This document shows positions 1-6,777 of a stretch of 64,000 nucleotides of DNA, one piece after another. The translations under genes and the position numbers were made by a program. A model generated the notes under the pieces. That model searched no databases. It had not been told where the DNA came from and was given only the letters and a program-made list of their open reading frames with translations. The stretch lies in NCBI RefSeq assembly GCF_029892155.1, contig NZ_JARZAG010000008.1, positions 124,001 to 188,000 on the forward strand. The letters run 5' to 3'. The stretch comes from Kitasatospora sp. GAS204B. Its GTDB lineage: Bacteria; Actinomycetota; Actinomycetes; Streptomycetales; Streptomycetaceae. Position 1 is the first letter of the stretch; every line of letters starts with the position of its first letter.

Positions 1-42
1 CGGCATCGGGCGGGGGTCGGTCGGCTGCGTTTCCTCGGCCAT
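1..42 (-). CDS. Start of a divergent gene (partial, product unknown)
   Basis: Only the first 14 codons lie in the window. The ATG at 42 reads leftwards as MAEETQPTDPRPMP and is preceded by an AAGGAGGG ribosome-binding sequence at about 46-53. The peptide is too short to name. A gene placed divergently from a VOC enzyme with repeated TAACC/GGTTA motifs between them would commonly be its regulator, but that is inference. Confidence 0.55.
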   Translation of the reverse strand, partial: MAEETQPTDPRPMP

Positions 43-72
43 CGGCCCTCCTTCGTGCAACTGGCGGTGATT

Positions 73-144
73 CTAACCGGCATTCGAGCCAGAACCGGTT
101 GACGGTCGACTTTCCTAACCCACATACTCGATAACAACGGTTAG
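73..144. promoter_or_regulatory. Divergent promoter with repeated TAACC / GGTTA motifs
   Basis: The gap between the leftward partial gene and the VOC gene holds CTAACCGG at 73-80, ACCGGTT at 94-100, CTAACC at 115-120 and GGTTAG at 139-144. The first pair and the second pair each form an inverted repeat. Repeated inverted half sites between divergent genes suggest a dimeric repressor operator. The regulator is not known. Confidence 0.35.
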
Positions 145-181
145 CCCGGACATCATCCGGGCCGCACGACGGAGGTCCTCC

Positions 182-661
182 ATGGCACAGCCCGCACAGC
201 TCGCCGCGCACACGTCCTTGCAGACCGGTCACGTCGGCCTGAACGTCACCGATCTCGACCGCTCGCGCGCCTTCTACCAGCGCATCCTCGGGTTCGAGCT
301 GCTCGGCGAGGGCACCGAGCCGGAGCACCGCCACGCGTTCCTCGGCCGGGACGGCCGCACCATGCTCACCCTCTGGCAGCAGAGCAAGGGCGCCTTCGCC
401 ACCGCCGCGCCCGGCCTGCACCACCTCTCCTTCCGGGTCGAGAACGTGGCCGAGGTGCGCGAGATCGAACAAGTGCTGCGCGAGCTGGGCGCCGAGTTCG
501 CATACGAGGGCGTGGTCCCGCACGGCGAGGGGGCCGACTCGGGCGGCATCTTCTTCACCGACCCGGACGGGATCCGGCTGGAGATCTTCACCCCGCACGG
601 CGCCCACTCGCCCGACGGCAGCGCGCCGGCTGGCTCCGCGCCGACCTGCGGCTTCTTCTAG
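182..661 (+). CDS. VOC (glyoxalase/bleomycin-resistance) family protein
   Basis: A 159-residue cytosolic protein of the vicinal-oxygen-chelate superfamily. The first beta-alpha-beta-beta-beta module opens at TGHVGLNVTDLDRS, with His17 in the usual metal-ligand position. The second opens near residue 80 at LHHLSFRV and ends in RLEIFTPHG, whose Glu is the usual last metal ligand. The sequence does not reveal the substrate: ring-cleaving dioxygenase, glyoxalase-like lyase and antibiotic-binding protein are all possible. GGAGGT lies 5 nt before the ATG, which supports this start. A PNPOx-family gene starts 9 nt after the stop, so the two are probably one operon. The last 20 residues are a Pro/Ser/Ala-rich tail outside the fold. 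Confidence 0.85.
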   Translation: MAQPAQLAAHTSLQTGHVGLNVTDLDRSRAFYQRILGFELLGEGTEPEHRHAFLGRDGRTMLTLWQQSKGAFATAAPGLHHLSFRVENVAEVREIEQVLRELGAEFAYEGVVPHGEGADSGGIFFTDPDGIRLEIFTPHGAHSPDGSAPAGSAPTCGFF

Positions 662-670
662 GCGATCGCC

Positions 671-1681
671 ATGACCGCACAGCACGTCCCCGCGACACCC
701 GACGCACTCCCGCCAGACATCCCGGCACACGTCGTGGCAGACGTGCCGGTAGACGTGCCGGCAGACGTCCCCGGCGAGTTGGCGGTCCGCCGCCGGGCCG
801 GGTTCGACCGGCCCGGCTACACGGGCCCCAGCCGGAGCCGGCGGATCCCGCCCATCGCCGCCCAGTTCCTCACCGAGCAGCCGATGGTGGTGGTCGGCGC
901 CGCCGACCACCACGAGCGGCTCTGGGCGAGCCTGCTGACCGGCCCGCCCGGGTTCGCCCGGGCCCAGCCGACCGGCGACGCCGAGCAGGCGGACGCGGTG
1001 ACCATCTCCGCGCGGCCAATGGACGGCGATCCGCTGGCCGAGGCGCTGAGCCGGCCGGCCGAGGTCGGCATGATCGCCCTCCAACCGGCCGTCCGGCGCC
1101 GGATGCGGATGAACGGCCATGCGTCGCCCGGCGGTTCGGGCATCCAGGTGACCCTCGACGAAGTCTTCGCCAACTGCCCCAAGTACATCCAGGGCCGCGA
1201 ACCCTGGCTCGAGCCGGGCAGCGTCCCCGGAGTTCCGTCACACCATGCCCAGTTGACGATGAGTCAGCAGCAGCTGATCCAGCGGGCGGACACCTTCTTC
1301 ATCACCACCGCCAACCGGCGCGGCGAGGTCGACGCCTCACACCGGGGCGGCAATCCTGGCTTCGTCCAACTCCTCGATCCCCGGCGGCTCCGGTGGCCGG
1401 ACTACCAGGGAAACGCGATGTTCTGCACCCTCGGCAACCTCGCCGAGAACCCCTCCGCCGGACTGCTCTTCATCGACTGGGCGACCGGCGACACACTCCA
1501 GCTGACCGGCACCGCCCACACCGACTGGGACGAGCGGCATGCCGCCGAAGTCCCCGGCGCGCAGCGGCTGGTGGAGTTCACGGTCACCGAGGTGGTGGCC
1601 ACCGCGCAGGCCAGCGGGCTGCGTTGGACCCGGGCGGAGTACTCCAAGTTCAACCCCGAGGTCCTGCCCCGGACCGCTTGA
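671..1681 (+). CDS. Pyridoxamine 5'-phosphate oxidase-family (FMN split-barrel) protein
   Basis: A 336-residue protein whose second half is a PNPOx-like flavin-binding split barrel. It runs from about residue 200 (QRADTFFITTANRRGEVDAS), through an LDPRRLRWPDYQGNAMF segment, to NPSAGLLFIDWATGDTLQLTG. The arrangement matches actinobacterial flavin/deazaflavin split-barrel proteins of unknown substrate, not the vitamin B6 enzyme PdxH. The first 35 residues are a repetitive Pro/Val/Asp stretch (DVPVDVPADVPG) that looks disordered. The gene follows the VOC gene by 9 nt, and the pair may detoxify or modify a small aromatic or quinone-like molecule (inference). It probably acts in the cytosol as a flavin- or F420-dependent reductase. 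Confidence 0.75.
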   Translation: MTAQHVPATPDALPPDIPAHVVADVPVDVPADVPGELAVRRRAGFDRPGYTGPSRSRRIPPIAAQFLTEQPMVVVGAADHHERLWASLLTGPPGFARAQPTGDAEQADAVTISARPMDGDPLAEALSRPAEVGMIALQPAVRRRMRMNGHASPGGSGIQVTLDEVFANCPKYIQGREPWLEPGSVPGVPSHHAQLTMSQQQLIQRADTFFITTANRRGEVDASHRGGNPGFVQLLDPRRLRWPDYQGNAMFCTLGNLAENPSAGLLFIDWATGDTLQLTGTAHTDWDERHAAEVPGAQRLVEFTVTEVVATAQASGLRWTRAEYSKFNPEVLPRTA

Positions 1682-1725
1682 CGCGCCGACGGGTCCAGTT
1701 CGGTGCGGACGGCGAGCGCACGATT

Positions 1726-1839
1726 ATGATCGCGTCGATCCGTCACCTCGACGAATTCGTCAAGCAGGACGGGGCGTGGTTCTTGGCCGAGCGCCGTCTG
1801 GTGGTCGGCCGGACCGGGACCCGTCCCTGCACGCCCTGA
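1726..1839 (+). pseudogene. Remnant of a SnoaL/NTF2-like protein (C-terminal end only)
   Basis: A 37-codon reading frame from an ATG gives IRHLDEFVKQDGAWFLAERR followed by LVVGRTGTRP. This has the look of the last two strands of SnoaL-like (NTF2-fold) proteins, which typically end in a DxFVxxDGxWxFAERxLxxDWTETR pattern. No upstream N-terminal part is present, and the preceding sequence belongs to the PNPOx gene. It is probably a decayed fragment, not a working gene. The short length keeps confidence moderate. Confidence 0.45.
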
Positions 1840-1879
1840 ACACGCGGGGCCGCCGCACCGACCGTAGGAGCGTTGCCGG

Positions 1880-3127
1880 ATGACGGACGAAGTCGCCCCC
1901 GCCGCAGCCGGCGAGCCGACGCTCTGGCGACGGCTGCGGCGGCAGTTGTGGCAGCCGCCGCGTGCCCACGGGGACCAGCCGAGCGAGCGCATCGTCGGCC
2001 CGCTGGAGCTCTTCTACGACCTGGTCGTGGTCGTCCTGGTCGCGCAGGCCGCCCATCACCTGGCCGGCAAGCTCAGCTGGCGGGGCCTGGGTGAGTACGC
2101 GGCGGTGTTCGGGCTCGTCTGGATCGCCTGGGTCAACGGAAGCCTGCACCACGAGCTGCACGGCCGCGAGGACGCCCGGGCCCGCAGCACCTTCCTGCTC
2201 CAGATCCTGGTCCTCGTCCCCCTGGGGGCCTTCATCCCCGAGGCGGGCGGCCCACGCGGAGCGGCCTTCGCCGTCACGGCCGGGAGCCTGTTCGCGGTCC
2301 TGGCCATGCTGTGGCTGCTCGCCTCGCGCGGTGATCGGCCCGAATACCGCCGTTCCAGCCGGCTCTTCGTCACCGGAACCGTCTGCTGCGCCGTCATCCT
2401 CGGCACGAGCGCGCTGTTCCCCGCCGACGCCCGGGTCTGGACGTGGGGGCTGCTGGACCTCGCCTACCTGGCCGGCCTAGCCGTCGTGATCCTGCGAGCC
2501 GCGCCGGGCGCGGCAGCCACGCTCACCGTCACCGACGCCCTGATCGAGCGGTTCGGGCTGCTCATCATCATCGTGCTGGGCGAGACCGTCACCGGTGTGG
2601 TGAGCGGGCTCGCGGCCGAGCCGGTCAGCGCGCTCACCATCGCGGTCGCGCTGATCGCCGTCGTGGTCGGCTTCGGCGCATGGTGGACCTACTTCGACTT
2701 CGCCGGCCACCGTGAACCGCGTCGGACCCCGGCGGCCACCGCGCAGTGGATGCTGGCCCACCTGCCGCTCACCGCCGCGGTGGCCGCCATGGGCGCCGCG
2801 ATGGTCAGCCTCGTCGAACACGCCCACGCCGCCCGCACCGATGAAGCCACGGCATGGGTGCTCTGCTCCGCCACCGCAGTCGTACTCCTCAGCACGATGC
2901 TCGTGGCCGCCAGTCTGGAAGCCTGGCACAGCAAGCGCGAGCTGTACCGCCCGCTCTCCCGCATCTGTGCAGCGGTGGCCCTCGCCTGTCTCGTGCTGGG
3001 CGCGGCTCGCCCCGCACCGCTCGCGCTCGGTCTGGTCCTTGTCCTGCTTTTCAGCGCCCCCTGGGGATTCGCCGTCTCCCACCGGCTTCGCCGACCCGGC
3101 GCGAACCCCGAGCAGCCGGGCCGTTAG
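1880..3127 (+). CDS. ltrA: Low-temperature-requirement protein A (LtrA) family membrane protein
   Basis: A 415-residue polytopic inner-membrane protein with roughly a dozen hydrophobic segments. It carries the LtrA opening motif ERIVGPLELFYDLVVVVLVA near residue 35, and further family sequence at VWIAWVNGSLHHELHGREDA and ERFGLLIIIVLGETVTGV. LtrA was first named in Listeria for growth at low temperature; its transport substrate is unknown. GTAGGAG at 1864-1870 sits about 9 nt before the ATG and supports the start. The gene appears monocistronic: a SnoaL remnant lies upstream, and a 23-bp perfect hairpin begins inside its stop codon region. Confidence 0.85.
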   Translation: MTDEVAPAAAGEPTLWRRLRRQLWQPPRAHGDQPSERIVGPLELFYDLVVVVLVAQAAHHLAGKLSWRGLGEYAAVFGLVWIAWVNGSLHHELHGREDARARSTFLLQILVLVPLGAFIPEAGGPRGAAFAVTAGSLFAVLAMLWLLASRGDRPEYRRSSRLFVTGTVCCAVILGTSALFPADARVWTWGLLDLAYLAGLAVVILRAAPGAAATLTVTDALIERFGLLIIIVLGETVTGVVSGLAAEPVSALTIAVALIAVVVGFGAWWTYFDFAGHREPRRTPAATAQWMLAHLPLTAAVAAMGAAMVSLVEHAHAARTDEATAWVLCSATAVVLLSTMLVAASLEAWHSKRELYRPLSRICAAVALACLVLGAARPAPLALGLVLVLLFSAPWGFAVSHRLRRPGANPEQPGR

Positions 3128-3178
3128 GGCCTCTCTTACGGATCTTGGCGCCCGGCAAGATCCGTAAGAGAGGCCCTA
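3125..3178. terminator. Long perfect hairpin terminator, also part of a dispersed repeat
   Basis: Arms at 3125-3147 and 3156-3178 form a 23-bp perfect stem with an 8-nt loop (GCGCCCGG). It overlaps the end of ltrA and separates it from the convergent NTF2-like gene, so it can act in both directions. The loop plus right arm recurs at 40681-40712 with one mismatch, and a diverged left arm occurs near 6764-6778. It is therefore also one member of a small repeat family. Confidence 0.8.
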
Positions 3179-3396
3179 GACAACGGTCGGCCACCGCGCC
3201 GGTCCCCGGCCCTGCTCAGGCCACCGCCTGCCACCTCGCTCCCGACCACCACATGGCGCGCAGGGCTGCCCGGCCCGCGGCCGGACAGCCCTGCGATGGG
3301 ATCGTCAGCAGCCCTTGAGCGCCGGCGTGTTGACGGCCGGGCCGTGGCGGGTGGTGCGCGGCCGGTTGTGTCGGGTGTCACCTGCCAGGGTTTGGC

Positions 3397-4056
3397 TCAG
3401 CCTTTGGCGACTGCGGTGGCCCAGTCGAGGTTCACGCCCATCTGGGCGTACATGTCGGTGTATCCGACGTAGCAGTCGAACTTCTGGACCTTGCCGTTGT
3501 GCAGGTACCAGAAGTCGGCGGTCGGTGCGTCGATCTTCGCGCCGTTGGGCTTGAGGGTGCCGGCCGGTGTCTGCAGTGGTCCCTCGAAGGTGCCCTGGAT
3601 GGACAGTTCGAGGCTGATGACGTCGCCGTTGACGGTGATGCTCTTGAGGTCGCGGTGGACGTCGGGGAAGATGGCGGCCATGCCGGTGAGCACGTCGCCG
3701 AGCGCCTTGCCCTGGTAGGTCTTGCCGGCGACCTCGTCGTTGAAGACGCCGTCGTCGGTGAAGCTGTTGATGAACGCGTTGACGTCCAGGCTGTGGCCCT
3801 CCGCCACGTGGTAGGCGTTCAGGACGACCGCGAGGTTGGCTATCTCGTGCGCGGTCAGGTGGCGGTTGGTGAGCGGCAGCGCCGACAGTTCGCGAGGGCT
3901 CAGGGCCGCGTGGGTCTGCGAGTTGCTGACGGCGTTGACCCGCGCGCTGGCGGCGATGGGGCTTGCGGCCTGTGATGGCGCGGCGGCGATGGCGAGACCG
4001 CTGAGGCTCGCGACCGCGGCCGTGGTGACGATCGTCTTCCATCCGAGCGACTTCAT
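3397..4056 (-). CDS. Secreted NTF2-like (SnoaL-type) protein
   Basis: A 219-residue protein with a Sec signal peptide: KSLGWK, then a hydrophobic run, then an AxA-type site after ~32 residues (SQAAS). The mature part is an NTF2/SnoaL-like cone fold. It has the helix-turn AHEIANLAVVLNAYHVAEGH, then FINSFTDDGVFNDEVAGKTY, then strands ending in FWYLHNGKVQKFDCYVGYTD. Such proteins are usually small-molecule isomerases, hydratases or ligand carriers; the substrate is unknown. GAAGGAG lies 8 nt before the ATG. The gene is divergent from a TetR regulator, and two of that locus's three operator-like sites lie in its promoter, so it is the likely repressed target. Confidence 0.75.
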   Translation of the reverse strand: MKSLGWKTIVTTAAVASLSGLAIAAAPSQAASPIAASARVNAVSNSQTHAALSPRELSALPLTNRHLTAHEIANLAVVLNAYHVAEGHSLDVNAFINSFTDDGVFNDEVAGKTYQGKALGDVLTGMAAIFPDVHRDLKSITVNGDVISLELSIQGTFEGPLQTPAGTLKPNGAKIDAPTADFWYLHNGKVQKFDCYVGYTDMYAQMGVNLDWATAVAKG

Positions 4057-4133
4057 ATCGTGCTCCTTCAGGTTGGTTCTCGGGATCTGAGGGTCCGTCG
4101 AGACGGTTGTGTGTCGCGTGCGGCGCTCTCAAA

Positions 4134-4190
4134 TCAAGCGCTTGTTTGAAGGTAGGAGTGGCGGCGCCAAGCTGTCAAGCGAATGATTGA
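4134..4190. promoter_or_regulatory. Two TetR-type operator sites in the NTF2-like gene promoter
   Basis: TCAAGCGCTTGTTTGA at 4134-4149 and TCAAGCGAATGATTGA at 4175-4190 share the pattern TCAAnC(6 nt)TTGA, with centres 41 bp apart. The same pattern occurs before the divergent TetR gene at 4311. Their placement just upstream of the NTF2-like gene fits repression of that gene. Confidence 0.6.
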
Positions 4191-4298
4191 TTTATGTGTT
4201 GCGGAGCGCGCGCCCCGGAATGCGCGCGCCTGGTAGGTGGGTTGACGGGTGATCAGCGAGCTGCCGAGCGGGCGAGTGCCGGTTCGGCCCTCGGCTCC

Positions 4299-4330
4299 TT
4301 GACAGCAAAATCAATCAACTGTTTGACTAC
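4299..4330 (+). promoter_or_regulatory. Promoter and operator of the TetR gene
   Basis: A TTGACA -35 box lies at 4299-4304. TCAATCAACTGTTTGA at 4311-4326 is the third copy of the shared operator pattern, and it covers the likely -10 region (TTTGAC at 4322-4327, 17-nt spacer). The ATG at 4336 follows so closely that the message may be leaderless. This fits autoregulation. Confidence 0.55.
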
Positions 4331-4335
4331 TGCCC

Positions 4336-4968
4336 ATGGCGACAGAGCGCACAGACCAACGCCGCGAGGCCGGCCAACGGACACGGGACGGCCTGCTGGC
4401 CGCCGCGGTGGAGTTGCTCGCGCAACGCGGCCAGGACGGTGTGACCCTCCGCGAGATCACAGACCACGCCGGCGCCAACGTCTCCGCGGTGAGCTACCAC
4501 TTCGGGTCGCTGAAGACACTGTGCGATTCGGCGATCGAGCACGCGCTGGAGCGGTACCTGGACGAGCAGATCAACGCGGTCGCTTCGCTCGACACCACGT
4601 CGAGCATCGAGGAGCTGGCCGCGGCGTTCACCAGGCCGATGATGCGCGCACTGGCGGCCGGCGGACAGGACCTGGCGGTCATCCGGACGGTGGCACGAGT
4701 CGGGATCGACCCTCCCGAGGGCTGGGATCGACTGGCCGCGAAGTTCCAGCAGTCCCGGCGGGACATCATCCGCAAGCTCTCGGCCAACCTCCCCGGAGTC
4801 GGCGAGCAGGAGCTGGACTTCCGCATCCGCTGCGCGGCCGGCCTGCTGAACTGGCTCGCACTGGCGCCCATCGGCACCGAACTGGCCACCAAGCCCCCCG
4901 AGCAGATCGAACGGTGGCTGGTCCCCGTGCTGGCCGGGGCATTCCGCGGCTCCCCGAACACCAGCTGA
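4336..4968 (+). CDS. TetR/AcrR family transcriptional regulator
   Basis: A 210-residue regulator. Residues ~10-60 form the TetR DNA-binding domain (RDGLLAAAVELLAQRG, then VTLREITDHAGANVSAVSYH, then FGSLKTL). The rest is a helical ligand-binding and dimerisation domain of the usual length. The clearest candidate targets are itself and the divergent secreted NTF2-like gene, because three copies of one 16-bp palindromic pattern lie between them. No effector can be predicted. The start is the ATG directly after the operator-covered promoter. No clear Shine-Dalgarno sequence is seen, so translation may be leaderless. Confidence 0.85.
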   Translation: MATERTDQRREAGQRTRDGLLAAAVELLAQRGQDGVTLREITDHAGANVSAVSYHFGSLKTLCDSAIEHALERYLDEQINAVASLDTTSSIEELAAAFTRPMMRALAAGGQDLAVIRTVARVGIDPPEGWDRLAAKFQQSRRDIIRKLSANLPGVGEQELDFRIRCAAGLLNWLALAPIGTELATKPPEQIERWLVPVLAGAFRGSPNTS

Positions 4969-5176
4969 CCCAGGCCGACAGTTGCCAGCACGCCGCCGGC
5001 CTCATCCGGCACATCGTGCGGGCCTTGGCGACCGACAGTGCACTCCTGCTCTCGGCCGGCCCGCCGGACGGGCGGCCGGACGGGCGGCCGCCGGACCCGG
5101 GGCCGCTGTTCGCTCGGCCGGCTGTGATCAAGTCGGGGGTTGTCCCGGGGTAGGGCGGGTCTGGAGACTTGGTCCT

Positions 5177-6721
5177 GTGGACGAAGCGACCGCGACACCC
5201 GTAGTGCCCGCCGCCCTGGTCTTCGCCGGCCAGGTGCTCGACGCCGACTCGTTCCGCAGCTGGGACGAGCCGCCGCGGTACACCGACGACGGGGCCTCGT
5301 ACGCCGACGACCTCGCGCGGGCGCGAGCCCGCAGCGGGGCGGACGAGGCGGCGCTCACCGGGGAGGGGCGGATCGGCGGGCACCGGGTGGCGGTGCTGCT
5401 CAGCGAGTTCACCTTCCTGGCCGGCTCGATCGGCACCGCGACCGCCGCCCGGTTGCTGCGCGCGGTGGAGCGGGCGACGGCGGAGCGACTGCCGCTGATC
5501 GCGTTCCCGGCCTCCGGCGGCACCCGGATGCAGGAGGGGACCCCGGCGTTCGTCCGGATGATCGCCATCGCCAACGCCGTCGCCGCGCACAAGGCCGCCG
5601 GGCTGCCGTACCTGGTCCACTTGCGCCACCCCACCACCGGTGGCGTGCTCGCCTCCTGGGGCTCGCTCGGCCAGCTGACCACCGCCGAACCCGGGGCGCT
5701 GGTGGGCTTCCTGGGCCCGCGCGTGTACCAGGCGCTGTACGGTGCACCGTTCCCGGAGGGGGTGCAGCGCGCCGAGCACCTGGAGCGGTTCGGCACGGTG
5801 GACGCGGTGCTGACGGTGGGTCAGCTGCGCGGGTGGTTGACGGCGGCCCTCGATCTGCTGGACGAACCCGTGAGTTCGCCGAACGAACCGATGGGTTCGA
5901 TGAGCGAACCGATCAGTTCGGTGAATGAACCGATCAGTTCGGTGAGCGAGCCGGCGGGTTCAGCCACGGTCCCCGTCTGGGAATCCGTCGGTCGGACCCG
6001 GGAGCCGGGGCGCCCCGGGCTGGCCGAGTTGCTGGGCGAGGCCGACACCCTGGTCCCGCTCTCCGGCACCGGAGCCGGCGAACGCGACGACGCGCTGCGG
6101 CTGGCGCTCGCCCGGTTCGGCGACCGCCGCTGCGTGGTGGTCGGCCATGATCGGGCGGCGGCAGCCGTGCACGGCCCGGTCGGCCCCGGCGCCCTGCGCA
6201 CCGCCCGGCGCGGCATGCGGCTCGCCGCCGAACTGCGCCTGCCGCTGCTCACCGTGATCGACACCCACGGCGCGCTGCTCAGCCAGTCCGCCGAGGAGGG
6301 CGCGCTGGCCGGGGAGATCGCCCGTTGCGTGGCCGAACTGAGCACGCTGCCCGTCCCCGTGGTCAGCCTGCTGCTCGGCGAGGGCGCGGGCGGCGCCGCG
6401 CTCGCCCTGCTGCCCGCCGACCGGGCGATCGCCACCGAACACGCCTGGCTCTCCCCCCTCCCCCCGGAGGGCGCCTCGGTGATCCTGCACCGCACCCCCG
6501 AGCACGCCCCGCAACTCGCCGAACAGCAGCGGATCGGGGCAACGGAGCTGGCCAGGGAAGGCGTGATCGACCGCATCCTGCCGGAGCCGCCCTCCGCTGC
6601 TGCGGAGCCGGCCGAGTTCATCCGACGCACCGTCAGCGCCGTCCGCGAGGAACTGGCGCACGCGGCGACGCTCACCCCGCCCACCCCGCGCCTGGCCAGG
6701 TTCCGCGGCCTGGCGCAGTAA
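5177..6721 (+). CDS. Fused acetyl/acyl-CoA carboxyltransferase (beta+alpha subunit fusion)
   Basis: A 514-residue protein, starting at GTG 5177, that joins two crotonase-fold halves. Residues ~55-228 match the AccD-type beta half: ASGGTRMQEG, HPTTGGVLASWGSLG and EPGALVGFLGPRV. Residues ~264-505 match the AccA-type alpha half, with GEGAGGAALALLPADRAIA as the oxyanion/CoA loop. The Cys4 zinc finger of classical AccD is absent. Carboxyltransferases of this type move CO2 from biotin to an acyl-CoA, but no biotin carrier or carboxylase gene is nearby. The halves are joined by a linker (residues ~229-263) made of a 21-bp DNA tandem repeat. Earlier in-frame starts exist, but the region before 5177 has no coding character. 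Confidence 0.8.
   Translation: MDEATATPVVPAALVFAGQVLDADSFRSWDEPPRYTDDGASYADDLARARARSGADEAALTGEGRIGGHRVAVLLSEFTFLAGSIGTATAARLLRAVERATAERLPLIAFPASGGTRMQEGTPAFVRMIAIANAVAAHKAAGLPYLVHLRHPTTGGVLASWGSLGQLTTAEPGALVGFLGPRVYQALYGAPFPEGVQRAEHLERFGTVDAVLTVGQLRGWLTAALDLLDEPVSSPNEPMGSMSEPISSVNEPISSVSEPAGSATVPVWESVGRTREPGRPGLAELLGEADTLVPLSGTGAGERDDALRLALARFGDRRCVVVGHDRAAAAVHGPVGPGALRTARRGMRLAAELRLPLLTVIDTHGALLSQSAEEGALAGEIARCVAELSTLPVPVVSLLLGEGAGGAALALLPADRAIATEHAWLSPLPPEGASVILHRTPEHAPQLAEQQRIGATELAREGVIDRILPEPPSAAAEPAEFIRRTVSAVREELAHAATLTPPTPRLARFRGLAQ
5861..5965 (+). repeat. 21-bp tandem repeat (5 units) encoding the interdomain linker
   Basis: Five consecutive 21-bp units begin at 5861, 5882, 5903, 5924 and 5945. 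They encode a seven-residue motif of the form (N/S)EPxSSV. The middle units are nearly identical and the end units have diverged. The array lies exactly between the two carboxyltransferase domains, so changes in copy number would alter linker length without shifting the frame. Confidence 0.85.
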
Positions 6722-6777
6722 CCGCGAGCAGCCGCAGTAGCCGCGGAACCCGAGCAGCCCGGGACCTCTCGTACGGA

